Virus record (IMG/VR): IMGVR_UViG_3300025096_000040
Coordinates: 1-45,438 of that record
DNA from: a virus
Length of the DNA stretch: 45,438 bases
Strand: one strand, 5' to 3'
The notes below the pieces were generated by a model. That model was not told where the DNA came from. It searched no databases and saw only the letters and a list, made by a program, of their open reading frames with translations. Numbering within the stretch: position 1 is the first letter of the stretch; the number at the start of each line of letters is the position of its first letter. Both the position numbers and the translations under genes were made by a program. This document shows, in pieces, positions 1 through 8,608 of the stretch.

Positions 1-1021
1 TATTTACATTACTTAAAAAGCTCCACCTATAACTAAAAACTCCGGGAAGCGAAGCTTCATATATTACCGGTGGCATTAACCCTGTTCTACTAATCCTAGC
101 AGGTAAGTTTTGATATAATAGTAAGTAAACAAAATTAATATTATCTGCTATAGAGTGTTCAGTGGCAAGTTTTCCGTCATATACAGTATTGTCTAAATAA
201 AACGTAACATCATGACTGGGTCCATCAGATGGATATTGAAAAGATTTAGCAAAATCAACCCCTACATTAGGGGCCGCGGCACCAACAAGATTTGATATTC
301 TATCTATTTGGTTACTAATAAACCCGTGTTGATCATTTACAGACCATGATGTAGAAACTTGTTTAAATGTATCTTGTAAATATGGTACTCTATAAATAAA
401 ATTAGTAGGCATAATACCATATATATCTTCATAAAATTTTAATTGAACTGGCATGCTCATTTTTTTATATGGATTTATTAATTGTCTAATTTCCTCCCAG
501 TCACCTTGTAATCTTTGCGACCCTGCCTCAGCATTTTCTAGACCTTTTTGAAGGTTCCTTTTAATCCAGTTCAAAACTCCACCATCGTCTTCAACCGGTA
601 AGCCTAATTCATTAGCTAAAGCATCTCCTCTATCAGTTCTGTTCGGATCAAACGCATCTTTTATTACACTTATAAGGCCTGCATTTGTATGACCACCTGC
701 TAATTGATCTAATATTGTAGTTATATTATTAAAAAACGATGGATTAATAACTTGTAATTCTTTTAATGTAATCTTAGGTGTACCCTTCCTAGCAATAGAT
801 TTTTTATCAGATTTTGTCCATCTAAAATTATCTACTATATCTACAACACCGTTACCTAAGGGGGATGCGAGTTTTGGAGATGTTTTAAGACCCTTACCCT
901 GTCCGAGCTTAGCAATAACTTCTCTTATTCTATCAGTAGGGGTTTCTGTTTCTCCGGGAGATCGTTTAAAATCTGATGAAACAAATTTAAATATTTTTGA
1001 CATGTATGTTAATGTTTTCAT
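1..1021 (-). CDS. Probable baseplate/tail-tube-associated protein (gp48-like), partial
   Basis: The frame is open from ATG at 1021 to the window edge without a stop, giving 340 codons and a missing C-terminus. The visible protein starts MKTLTYMSKIFKF and has a charged N-terminal half. A beta-rich distal part contains DVTFYLDNT, YQNLPARISRTGL and PPVIYEASLPGVFSYRW, a pattern I associate with tube-cap and baseplate proteins of T4-like phages. It begins 12 bp after the tape-measure gene, and in T4 gene 48 directly follows gene 29, so gp48 (tail-tube-associated baseplate protein) is the best guess. No clear late octamer precedes it, so it is probably co-transcribed. Synteny supports the name more than sequence does; another baseplate protein is possible. 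Confidence 0.45.
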   Translation of the reverse strand, partial: MKTLTYMSKIFKFVSSDFKRSPGETETPTDRIREVIAKLGQGKGLKTSPKLASPLGNGVVDIVDNFRWTKSDKKSIARKGTPKITLKELQVINPSFFNNITTILDQLAGGHTNAGLISVIKDAFDPNRTDRGDALANELGLPVEDDGGVLNWIKRNLQKGLENAEAGSQRLQGDWEEIRQLINPYKKMSMPVQLKFYEDIYGIMPTNFIYRVPYLQDTFKQVSTSWSVNDQHGFISNQIDRISNLVGAAAPNVGVDFAKSFQYPSDGPSHDVTFYLDNTVYDGKLATEHSIADNINFVYLLLYQNLPARISRTGLMPPVIYEASLPGVFSYRWSFLSNVN

Positions 1022-1033
1022 TAATAGTTATTT

Positions 1034-3109
1034 TTAACGGAACCCTCCTGTACCTGTTCGATTTTGATTAGCTGCTGAATTCGGACCGTTATAATTCTGA
1101 GCATTATTATTCATGTCATGTGATGGTGGTTGAATTATTTGTACATTTGTCTCATTAACTGAGGATTTACCTTTAGCATCAAGTACACCAGAAATAGTTG
1201 ACGGATCTTCTTCTATAAATTTAATAAATTTATGGAAAGCTTCAGCGGCTAATCCTAATTTCTCAGCAATTCGATTTTGATTGGCTGTTCTTTGTTCCTG
1301 TTGATATTGATTAAACCCTTGCAAGTCAGTCGATTTCCAGCGTTTTTCTGCTTCAGTTAATTCAGGAATGTTAAAATCATAGTTCTCTTTTAAATATTTT
1401 TGGGTATGTGGTTTTAAGTATTTAAAATTTTCATCTGTAATTTTCCCAGCCAGAACTAACTCATCTAATCTTCTTTCTTGTAAAGCACGTATATCATAAT
1501 CTTTTGTTGACCAAAATCGTTGATTTGCCTCATTAAGAAAACTCCTAGGAGTTTCATTAGGAGCTGTACTATAAGCAAAGCTTTCCTTTTCAGCCTCCTC
1601 CCGGGAATCTCTTTCATCTTTCATTCGACCGCGACGTGTTTGAGCTGTTTTTGCGGTAGAGTGTTCTACTAAAAATCCTTTTAATGCCTGTAATTGTGTT
1701 ATATTAAGAGATTGTAGTTCTAATTTATTAAAATAACGCATTGCATTACCTCTGCCTGACCCGGTGGCAAATCCTTTCATTCCCCATAGGTAATGCATAC
1801 CATCATCTAAACCTGAACCAGGCTTACCAGTTCCAACTATATCAGTTATAAGTTTATTTCTAGTTTTATGATACTGTTCATATTTTTTAAATTCGGCACG
1901 AGCTTCTTTAGACGCGGAAGTTTCAACATCCTCGCCACTACGAGTACGACGAGTTCTAACAGTAGGTCGTTCACGGACTTTCATCCATTTTTTATCAAGA
2001 GCACTTTGATCTTCATATCCCTTCCACCATTCAATTATTCTCTTAGAGGCTAAATCAACAGCTTTAACTGGATTCATAAGCGTTTTTCCTACTTTTCCGA
2101 GCATCCCAGCTTCTTTCCATTCTTCTTCAAACACCGCTGCTAGTCCTTGATCACTCAAAAGGCTATATGCTTCAGTTACTGACATTCCAGCTGCTATTAA
2201 CCAACCTATTACAGGTATAGCTTTCGTAGCAGTAAGACCTCCTGCGCCGGCCCACATTGCTGCTCCTCCTGCTCCAGTGCGAGAGGCCACTGCCACCGCT
2301 TTCGCGAATGCTTTTTTATTTCCCTTTTTTATCCAATGGTCTGCTCCACCACCGCCATGTATATGAGTAATAGATCCGTTTTTAAGTTTATACATGGTCC
2401 CTCCAATATCTTTCACACCTGTATATCCTTTTAAACCTAGACCAGCTGTTTTAGCAGCTGCACCCGCTGCTCCTGTCCGTGATACTGCTGCAACTGCTCC
2501 TCTAGCTGTTGCTGGTATAGCCTTTACACCAGCCTTTACAGCTCCGTAGCCGCGCGCCAGGCGCGTAACTCCTGCAGCATTCCTGGCCATTAAATATCCT
2601 TTACCTAACCTATAACCACCATACCCAAGAGCTCCATACCCAAGCCCGGTGCCTAACATACCACCGATTGCTCCTAAACCTGCCATTCCTCCACCAGCTG
2701 CATATGCACCTCCACCCGCCATTAACCCAGCGAGTGGTCCATAATTTTGAGTCGCGCCGCGGCGTTGAACAAGAGTTCTATAAGCTTCATATCCAATCCC
2801 AGCCCGAAGTAGGTTTTTAGTGGTAAGTGAGGGGAGTAAACTACTACCTTTATCTTTACTAGTACCGGTTAATCCTTCTGGTTTTAATCCTTTTAAGAGT
2901 TTAGTATGTTCTTTAGTAGCCTCTAATAATTTTTTAAAAGATGTTGAAGTCTCTTTATCGTATCGAGTAGATTCAGCTAATGTATCTTTTACTCCCTTAA
3001 GAGTTTCTTCTGTATCATCTATTCTTTTATCTGAAGCATCCTTCGCGTCTTTTAGTTCGCGAACGATGTCAGTTAGTTTGCTGAAGAGCTCATCACCGGT
3101 AGCTGACAT
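1034..3109 (-). CDS. Tail tape measure / baseplate hub protein (gp29-like)
   Basis: This 691-residue protein has a charged, coiled-coil-prone N-terminus (about residues 5-75). A long Gly/Ala-rich hydrophobic stretch follows (about 100-180), then a second hydrophobic segment (about 285-315, containing IPVIGWLIAAGMS) and a charged helical C-terminal half. Two similar Ala/Gly segments (AVSRTGAAGAAAK and AVASRTGAGGAAMW) suggest internal duplication. Long helical proteins with hydrophobic patches, placed after the small chaperone-like genes and before the gp48-like gene, are the rule for tape measures; T4 gp29 is about 590 residues. It would set tail length inside the tube. An octamer ATTAAATA lies 9 nt before the ATG. 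The call rests on composition and position. Confidence 0.6.
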   Translation of the reverse strand: MSATGDELFSKLTDIVRELKDAKDASDKRIDDTEETLKGVKDTLAESTRYDKETSTSFKKLLEATKEHTKLLKGLKPEGLTGTSKDKGSSLLPSLTTKNLLRAGIGYEAYRTLVQRRGATQNYGPLAGLMAGGGAYAAGGGMAGLGAIGGMLGTGLGYGALGYGGYRLGKGYLMARNAAGVTRLARGYGAVKAGVKAIPATARGAVAAVSRTGAAGAAAKTAGLGLKGYTGVKDIGGTMYKLKNGSITHIHGGGGADHWIKKGNKKAFAKAVAVASRTGAGGAAMWAGAGGLTATKAIPVIGWLIAAGMSVTEAYSLLSDQGLAAVFEEEWKEAGMLGKVGKTLMNPVKAVDLASKRIIEWWKGYEDQSALDKKWMKVRERPTVRTRRTRSGEDVETSASKEARAEFKKYEQYHKTRNKLITDIVGTGKPGSGLDDGMHYLWGMKGFATGSGRGNAMRYFNKLELQSLNITQLQALKGFLVEHSTAKTAQTRRGRMKDERDSREEAEKESFAYSTAPNETPRSFLNEANQRFWSTKDYDIRALQERRLDELVLAGKITDENFKYLKPHTQKYLKENYDFNIPELTEAEKRWKSTDLQGFNQYQQEQRTANQNRIAEKLGLAAEAFHKFIKFIEEDPSTISGVLDAKGKSSVNETNVQIIQPPSHDMNNNAQNYNGPNSAANQNRTGTGGFR

Positions 3110-3118
3110 ATCTGTAAA

Positions 3119-3126
3119 TATTTAAT
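3119..3126 (-). promoter_or_regulatory. Candidate late promoter of the tape-measure gene
   Basis: ATTAAATA, one mismatch from the T4 late octamer TATAAATA on each of its first two bases, ends 9 nt before the ATG at 3109 and is followed by TTTACA, as at the other late sites here. Weak on its own in AT-rich DNA. Confidence 0.35.
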
Positions 3127-3133
3127 TTTAAAA

Positions 3134-3796
3134 TCAATAAAAAGCGGAAAAATCTCCCTCATGATTTCTAATATTAGATATGCTTTCAAATGTAGAAGAT
3201 ATTGTTTGTGTGATTTGTTTTATATTATCTATGTCAAACAATAGGTATAACTCATATAATTCTCCTATAGAAAGATTAGCTGTTTCATAATCTTTATCAT
3301 CAACGGCTATTGAATGTAAAAATCTAAAAGAATCAAAAAACAAAATATCAGTTTCGTTTAATTCTTTTTCTTTGTTTAATAAAAAATCTATTATATTATT
3401 TTCATGCATTAAGTTACACTGTGTAAATTTAATAGAAGCTTTTATTTTGTTTAGTTGTAACTCTAAACTTATATCTTTTAATTTATCTATAACGTTTAAA
3501 TCTTTAACATTAAATGGATTTTGTTCATCAATTATATCTTGTCTCCAAAAATTAATAATGCATAATTTATCTTTGTATGTAAATTGTCGATTTAAATCTA
3601 TATTAATAATATATTCATTTACATATTGTAAATATCTAAGAACAATACTAGTATCACTATAATCTATATCTCCTAAGGCATCATGTAATTTAGATTGAAA
3701 ATCTACATTAACCTTTGTTAATTTAATTTCTCCATTATCAGGTAGAATTAAAGTAGTAGTACATAATTGTTTAAATTTGTTTAATAACTCAGACAT
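3134..3796 (-). CDS. Baseplate hub assembly protein (gp26/gp51 type)
   Basis: This 220-residue protein opens with a short beta-like segment (LILPDNGEIKLTKVNVDFQ) and continues as an acidic helical domain. The LPDNGE-xx-L-xx-x-V-xxQ start and overall size resemble T4-type baseplate hub proteins gp26 (208 residues) and gp51 (249 residues), which have similar N-terminal strands. It overlaps the previous gene by 8 bp (ATGTCTGA contains the start and the upstream stop) and ends 25 bp before the tape measure, the position used by tape-measure chaperones in many tailed phages. Which of gp26 or gp51 it is cannot be decided here. Confidence 0.5.
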   Translation of the reverse strand: MSELLNKFKQLCTTTLILPDNGEIKLTKVNVDFQSKLHDALGDIDYSDTSIVLRYLQYVNEYIINIDLNRQFTYKDKLCIINFWRQDIIDEQNPFNVKDLNVIDKLKDISLELQLNKIKASIKFTQCNLMHENNIIDFLLNKEKELNETDILFFDSFRFLHSIAVDDKDYETANLSIGELYELYLLFDIDNIKQITQTISSTFESISNIRNHEGDFSAFY

Positions 3797-4460
3797 TAGA
3801 ATTTTCCTTACTTGTTTGTTTGTTAATTAATTTTATGTATAGATTTACAGACTTAATAGAAAGTTGATTAAAATCTTGATATGTAAAATTATATTCTCTC
3901 ATTAAATGTAATTGTTGTTGTAATAAAGATTCATAATCTTGAACAAAACATAAGTATATTATATGTATAATTAAGGGTTTATTATAAGAAAATCCACTAT
4001 TAAATTCTTTATTTACATAATATGTATATGTGTTGTTTAATTTATCTAAATAATATTGTATTTCCTTAGAGTATTTTTTAATTAAAAATAGTGGTATATC
4101 TGTTGTATTGAAACTTAAAACAGTATCTTTGTATTGTATTTTTTTAATGCAGGATGCTTTTAGTAAAGATGTAGTATCCGGATATCCTATTGTTAAAATG
4201 TAGTCATCTATTTTATGTTTTTTTTCTTCGTAAGTCGGTAGGTTTTTTAAAAAATTATCTTTAAAGATTATTATTTCTTTTTTGTTTATATCTAATTTTA
4301 TTGAATCAGTTTTATCTATGTATTTGCTGTTTTTACATTTTTGTAAAAATTCTATAATATTATTACTAGGTAATTTATTATTAATAAAAGAAAATAGATT
4401 ATCAATTTGATTCTGTGTATAGAGTCTTGATATTTCTATTACATCATTGTAACTTATCAT
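3789..4460 (-). CDS. Small tail/baseplate assembly protein, unidentified
   Basis: This 223-residue, Lys/Asn/Ile-rich, mostly helical protein has no motif I recognise. Its start overlaps the stop of the tube-like gene by one base (TAATG) and its stop overlaps the next start by 8 bp, so the three genes are translationally coupled. By position (tube, this pair, tape measure) it is probably the partner of the gp26/gp51-like protein in baseplate hub assembly. The long run of AT-rich codons (many AAT, TTA, TAT) matches the neighbouring gene, not the GC-richer tape measure. Confidence 0.4.
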   Translation of the reverse strand: MISYNDVIEISRLYTQNQIDNLFSFINNKLPSNNIIEFLQKCKNSKYIDKTDSIKLDINKKEIIIFKDNFLKNLPTYEEKKHKIDDYILTIGYPDTTSLLKASCIKKIQYKDTVLSFNTTDIPLFLIKKYSKEIQYYLDKLNNTYTYYVNKEFNSGFSYNKPLIIHIIYLCFVQDYESLLQQQLHLMREYNFTYQDFNQLSIKSVNLYIKLINKQTSKENSNV

Positions 4461-5188
4461 TAGTTAAACGGTATGTTAACGTCATATTTAGAGAATCTCC
4501 AGCCGACAGTTATACTACCTATTTTTGTATCACCATCATATTCGGCAACATTTTGAGTTTTTATAATATATGGAATACAATCTTTATATATGTAATTTTT
4601 TCTAATTACAGGATCCGGATCCCAGCCTCCATCAACTGTTTGTTTAGATATATATGAAATTGTTATATTTGTAGATAACAGCGGCTCTGTTGTATTACCA
4701 TATACGCTATATAATTGTACCCATGATCTAAATATACTGTCAACCAAACTAATATTAGTATCTGAAAATTGTATATCAAGATCATTATCAGGGTACTCTC
4801 TTGCTTCCATAAAGGGACCTACAGGTAATAATCCATTAATTAACGTACCTCTATTATTTACATTAGTAGTTTCTGTAGTGAGATCAATTCCAGTTGCTAA
4901 AAACATCCAATTATTACCACCACCAAAATAAGGCTGAAAGGTGGTGGTAGCTGCGTCTAGACCAGATGAAGTAGTTCCGGTACGTACACCTAATTTATTA
5001 ATATCATTTTCTGTTATAGCAGATGGTAATGTATCTATATTAACTAAAAAGAAATTTTGGGCAGCAGGGAATGTGGAAAAATTTTGAAGAAGTTCATAAA
5101 ATGATTCTCTCAGATTCGATGCATTTGAAGATACAAGATCAGGAGAATCTTTTTTGGAACCAAAAAAATCGCTCAGCCAACTGCCCAT
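4460..5188 (-). CDS. Tail-tube-fold baseplate protein (gp54-like candidate)
   Basis: This 242-residue protein has a polar N-terminal extension (MGSWLSDFFGSKKD). The C-terminal half ends in a strand (SITVGWRFSKYDV) preceded by a cysteine-containing turn (KDCIPYIIKTQNVAEYDGD). The same order, a short 'FxGCxP/FPTDCG' turn, an acidic linker, then an alternating final strand, is seen in the tail tube protein just upstream and in T4 gp54, the tube initiator. It follows gene 19 by 17 bp. A late octamer (CTTAAATA) ends 5 nt before the ATG, so it probably has its own near-leaderless late transcript. A second tube-like terminator or adaptor is the alternative. Confidence 0.45.
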   Translation of the reverse strand: MGSWLSDFFGSKKDSPDLVSSNASNLRESFYELLQNFSTFPAAQNFFLVNIDTLPSAITENDINKLGVRTGTTSSGLDAATTTFQPYFGGGNNWMFLATGIDLTTETTNVNNRGTLINGLLPVGPFMEAREYPDNDLDIQFSDTNISLVDSIFRSWVQLYSVYGNTTEPLLSTNITISYISKQTVDGGWDPDPVIRKNYIYKDCIPYIIKTQNVAEYDGDTKIGSITVGWRFSKYDVNIPFN

Positions 5189-5193
5189 GTAAA

Positions 5194-5201
5194 TATTTAA
5201 G
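5194..5201 (-). promoter_or_regulatory. Late promoter, leaderless, tube-like gene
   Basis: CTTAAATA on the minus strand is followed by TTTAC and then the ATG at 5188. Five intervening bases match the usual distance from a T4 late octamer to +1, so the transcript should begin at the start codon. Confidence 0.5.
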
Positions 5202-5205
5202 ACAA

Positions 5206-5796
5206 TTAACCTACTAGAGCACCTGCTAATTTACCTATAGTATTAACAGTACCACGAATAGCAGGATCTCTCCTAAAGAATTGATAGGCCATTGTAATAG
5301 TTACTGTAGCAACTTCTCCGTCACCTGACATAGAATATCCTATATTACCACAATCAGTTGGAAATACTCCGTGGAGTTTATATGTACGCATTGGTTCGAA
5401 TTTAGTGTTTAATTGAACTAATGTTATTGTACTATTATTATGAAGTATACCATCTCCGGTTGTAGTTTCATCATTATAAGTTTCAGTTATCCAATTTTCC
5501 ATTGCAATGCGAGAATTAGTTGTTGCATCACAATAAAAATCAATTGTAAATGCATCACTATTATTATAAGAGACAGTCCCGGGGATTCTAAATGTAAATC
5601 CGTTATAAGGAACATCTTTTGTTGCAATTGTTTTACCTGGTAATTCTGCGGTTGTAGCATATACTAAGTCATCTTCAGTAAAAACAGGGATGCCTTTATT
5701 AGAGACGTCTAATACGCGGAATTGAAAGTCACGTGCAAAGTCTCTCGTTTGAGCTACCTTATAAAAATCTTGAATTGTTTGTTTAATATCAGCCAT
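5206..5796 (-). CDS. 19: Tail tube protein (gp19)
   Basis: This 196-residue structural protein follows the tail sheath gene by 31 bp, the T4 order 18-19. The N-terminus (DFYKVAQTRDFARDFQFRV) and a segment including ATTAELPGKTI are typical of T4-type tube proteins, where an 'LPG' turn follows the first strands. The C-terminus (FPTDCGNIGYSMSGDGEVA, then an alternating strand) matches the usual tube ending. T4 gp19 has 163 residues, so this one is slightly longer. It polymerises as stacked hexamers inside the sheath. An octamer ACTAAATA lies 11 nt upstream of the ATG. Confidence 0.8.
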   Translation of the reverse strand: MADIKQTIQDFYKVAQTRDFARDFQFRVLDVSNKGIPVFTEDDLVYATTAELPGKTIATKDVPYNGFTFRIPGTVSYNNSDAFTIDFYCDATTNSRIAMENWITETYNDETTTGDGILHNNSTITLVQLNTKFEPMRTYKLHGVFPTDCGNIGYSMSGDGEVATVTITMAYQFFRRDPAIRGTVNTIGKLAGALVG

Positions 5797-5807
5797 GATG
5801 TTATAAT

Positions 5808-5815
5808 TATTTAGT
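5808..5815 (-). promoter_or_regulatory. Candidate late promoter, tail tube gene
   Basis: ACTAAATA ends 11 nt before the ATG at 5796. The 11-nt spacing recurs before the ORFs starting at 15685, 44026 and 44051 and would leave about a 6-nt leader. Confidence 0.4.
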
Positions 5816-5827
5816 GTTTACTTTAAT

Positions 5828-8524
5828 TTATTGTCCAACTATCTCCTGGAAATTAACATCGTTGTTCACTGCGTAAAAGTTAACCAATATAAACTCTGCA
5901 GCACGAACTGGCTTCAAATAGATATCTACTCTTAGCTCATTCTGTTCGATAACACTGTTAGGGTTATTTCGGTCATCACAAACAATAAGATAATCATATA
6001 TACCTTCTGTTTGTTTACAGTTTTCAAACATTGGTGTTAATGTATTAACAACTTTGTTTCTTGTTAAGAACGTATTAGGTTCAAAGATAAAGAATTTCAG
6101 TGTCTCTCGTGTTCTTTTCTCTAAATCGAGGAACAATCTACGAACGTTAATTCTATCAAATGCCGTAGGTTTACGTTGTAATGTCTTTTGACCGAATATA
6201 ACAATACCTTCTCCCGGGAATTGTGTAACAGGATTAATCGCAATCCTATATAATTGATCTCTTTGACGTTGGGTCGGGCTTATTGCAATGTCATTTACAC
6301 CACCAACAACACCGCGGTTAAAACCAGCTGGTGCATACCAAGGTGCATATGCGGCATCGTTTTGGGCAAAGATCTTTGCAGCGACTCCAGAGAATGGAAT
6401 CCAAATTTGTGCACCACTGGATGCATCGCCAACCTTTGCCCAGTTACCATATGTTGTCGCGAAATTACTATTAGCAACACCAAATTGATGTCTTAAGGGC
6501 CAATACACATGCTTACTAAAGTTCTTAGATTTATCATCTAATACTTTTTGACCAGGCGCAGATCCTTGAACAACTAATGGTCGGAGTGCATCAGCAATAA
6601 AAATATGATCCTTTCTAGTCTCACGCGCAAATGATTCAAATTTATTGAATATAGTTCTGTAATCATTTCTATAATTTATTTGAGTAGTAGTGCCTTTCAT
6701 ATTAGGGTCTGCTGTATAAAACCCTGTTCCCGTACTTGCATTACCAACATCTACATAAGTAGTATCATCAAAATTAGATCCATTACCTAAAGCATGAACT
6801 GTTCCTAATCCAGCTTCAACAGTAACATCCATTTGGAATACATCAACATTACTACCAATTTCAAATATTCTATCTAACTTATCTGGAATACTACCAATGT
6901 TTTTATCCAGGGCTGTGTTAGTTGTAGAACTATAAACACCTAATGGGAACAATCCTTGTTCTTTAGCAAAATTAACTATATTTCTTAATCTTTGACTAGC
7001 GGTATCATCAACAGCAGCTTGTAATACACCAGCATTTGTAGTATTAGTATGAATAGTTCGTACAAACTTCTTAGGTGCACCACCGGCTACAGTCCATGAA
7101 CCACTCTTTGTACTAATATATGGATTTACTAAAACCTTAACATTAGGAGAGCCGCTTTCGACATTTTCAATGAAAATTGATTTTTTCGCACCACCATTCT
7201 CATCTTGAATTTTTCTAGATGCATCTAATGATCCAGTATATCCTTCTGCTAAGAACTGGGTTAGTTCAATTTCAGAATTCGAGAATGGAGTATTTCTAAT
7301 CTTAAAAATACCTAAATTAATTGTATCAACAAACTCTGGACCTAATTCCCACTTTGAAATATTTTCAAGAGATTTACTCACACTACTCTTTTCATCTGTC
7401 GCAGATCCAGATAATGAAAAATCAATTCTCGAAGTCGGGACAGTTGCATATTGCGCCGGGGTTCGGGTTCCAGTTACTGATGTTGTATAAACATAAGCTC
7501 CAGCTGCATCATATGGTGTTGATGGGTTAGTATGCGAGCTATCTGAAATTGCTCCATAATAACCTTCAAAGGAATCGTTAATATAAGTCGCACCTGTATT
7601 TAAAACAATAATACCAGCGTTACCTAGTTTATCCGATGTACCATCAAATGTTTCTTCCGCCCCAGCAGATACATTGTTTGACCAAGTAATGTTACCGTCT
7701 TTGGCTGCGTTGTATTGCGCTTCGGTTAATTCGACTAATGTTGGATTACCAATTACGTAGTAATTAGATGAACTTAAAGATGTTGTTGTTCCGTTACTTA
7801 CCCCAAATGGAACATTACCAAAATTGTCAGCTGCATTACTAAACACTTCTCCTGCAACTAACGATGTTCCTACAGCAGTAAGAGCAGAGAAATCAGAAGC
7901 AGCACCAAACGCTGAAGGAATAGCAGACAATGTATATGTGTTTATATCGCTCGCGGCCGCCGAGTGGGCCCCGGTTGCGGCGCTTGTAGCAAACATGTTT
8001 GTTTTTGCAGAAACATAACTTAAACTATCATTTGCATCTTTAATAATTAATTCTACCCCGACTGTTGATCCACCTGCTGCAGTCATTTGAGTCTCTACAC
8101 CGCTTATCATACCAACAGCGCTTTTATTAAGAAGTAAATCTAATTGTGCTGTTCCTGTTCCTGTAGTATTTGCATTAAATCCAGTAACAGTTGCAGTATT
8201 AAGGCCACCAACCGGGTAAACTAGAGCAGAATACCTTCTCGTACCAGTTGAACCACCATAAGGTATACGAGAGACAAAAACGTTGGCATCACTATTAAAC
8301 ACTTGTCTAGCCGAATGATAAAAATATCTCTCGGCGGCGTTGGTTGGTACTCCATAAATTTCTTGAAATTCTCCGAATGTACCAACATTAAAAATTTCAT
8401 CTGTTGGGCCTTGATCAGAGAATCCAGCGATGAATACGCTTGTTCCTACGGCGGCGGCTGGCCGTTGAGTCATATCAATTTCTCTTATTTCGATACCTGG
8501 TGATTGAATTGTTCGTCTGCTCAT
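5828..8524 (-). CDS. 18: Tail sheath protein (gp18)
   Basis: This 898-residue contractile sheath protein begins MSRRTIQSPGIEIREIDMT, the standard sheath N-terminus. The conserved C-terminal domain is intact: INPVTQFPGEGIVIFGQKTL, the RINVRRLFLDLEKRTRETLK helix, and a final arm ending in VNFQEIVGQ. T4 gp18 has 659 residues; the extra length lies in a Ser/Thr/Gly/Ala-rich middle (about residues 100-400), where sheath proteins carry variable surface domains. It is one of the few genes here with a conventional leader: late octamer AATAAATA 19 nt upstream plus a TAAAGG Shine-Dalgarno-like element, consistent with high late expression. Confidence 0.92.
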   Translation of the reverse strand: MSRRTIQSPGIEIREIDMTQRPAAAVGTSVFIAGFSDQGPTDEIFNVGTFGEFQEIYGVPTNAAERYFYHSARQVFNSDANVFVSRIPYGGSTGTRRYSALVYPVGGLNTATVTGFNANTTGTGTAQLDLLLNKSAVGMISGVETQMTAAGGSTVGVELIIKDANDSLSYVSAKTNMFATSAATGAHSAAASDINTYTLSAIPSAFGAASDFSALTAVGTSLVAGEVFSNAADNFGNVPFGVSNGTTTSLSSSNYYVIGNPTLVELTEAQYNAAKDGNITWSNNVSAGAEETFDGTSDKLGNAGIIVLNTGATYINDSFEGYYGAISDSSHTNPSTPYDAAGAYVYTTSVTGTRTPAQYATVPTSRIDFSLSGSATDEKSSVSKSLENISKWELGPEFVDTINLGIFKIRNTPFSNSEIELTQFLAEGYTGSLDASRKIQDENGGAKKSIFIENVESGSPNVKVLVNPYISTKSGSWTVAGGAPKKFVRTIHTNTTNAGVLQAAVDDTASQRLRNIVNFAKEQGLFPLGVYSSTTNTALDKNIGSIPDKLDRIFEIGSNVDVFQMDVTVEAGLGTVHALGNGSNFDDTTYVDVGNASTGTGFYTADPNMKGTTTQINYRNDYRTIFNKFESFARETRKDHIFIADALRPLVVQGSAPGQKVLDDKSKNFSKHVYWPLRHQFGVANSNFATTYGNWAKVGDASSGAQIWIPFSGVAAKIFAQNDAAYAPWYAPAGFNRGVVGGVNDIAISPTQRQRDQLYRIAINPVTQFPGEGIVIFGQKTLQRKPTAFDRINVRRLFLDLEKRTRETLKFFIFEPNTFLTRNKVVNTLTPMFENCKQTEGIYDYLIVCDDRNNPNSVIEQNELRVDIYLKPVRAAEFILVNFYAVNNDVNFQEIVGQ

Positions 8525-8551
8525 AGTAAAAAACCTTTACAAGTATTTATT
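8525..8551 (-). promoter_or_regulatory. Late promoter plus Shine-Dalgarno for the sheath gene
   Basis: AATAAATA (8551-8544, minus strand) is followed 19 nt later by the ATG at 8524. The leader carries TAAAGG about 10 nt before the start. This is one of two late promoters here with a visible ribosome site, which makes the short-leader ones stand out. Confidence 0.6.
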
Positions 8552-8573
8552 GTTTTCCGGTGGCATAATTTAG

Positions 8574-8600
8574 TTGATTTGGCGAAATAGGCATTATAAT
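8574..8600 (+). promoter_or_regulatory. Sigma-70-like promoter for rmlA
   Basis: TTGATT (8574-8579), a 15-bp spacer and TATAAT (8595-8600), then 8 nt to the ATG at 8609. Transcription should start at or next to the start codon. A TATAAATA octamer also overlaps (8600-8607), but it lies only 1 nt from the ATG and would start inside the gene. Confidence 0.5.
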
Positions 8601-8608
8601 ATAAATAT

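Noticed and set aside
3781-3800. Possible programmed frameshift between the two small tail genes
   Set aside because: The frames overlap by only 8 bp and I see no slippery heptamer such as X-XXY-YYZ; ordinary ATG-coupled reinitiation explains it.
7824-8018. Plus-strand open frame within the sheath gene
   Set aside because: It is the antisense shadow of the Ala/Ser-rich sheath region; no promoter or ribosome site.
1-8600. Apparent excess of CCGG in the tail module
   Set aside because: I counted about 21 CCGG against about 12 GGCC by eye, roughly twice the random expectation. Codon use in Gly/Pro-rich proteins can explain it, and I cannot run statistics.
8600-8607. TATAAATA before rmlA as a late promoter
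   Set aside because: It ends 1 nt from the ATG, which is unworkable for the full gene; the overlapping TATAAT with a -35 box fits better.
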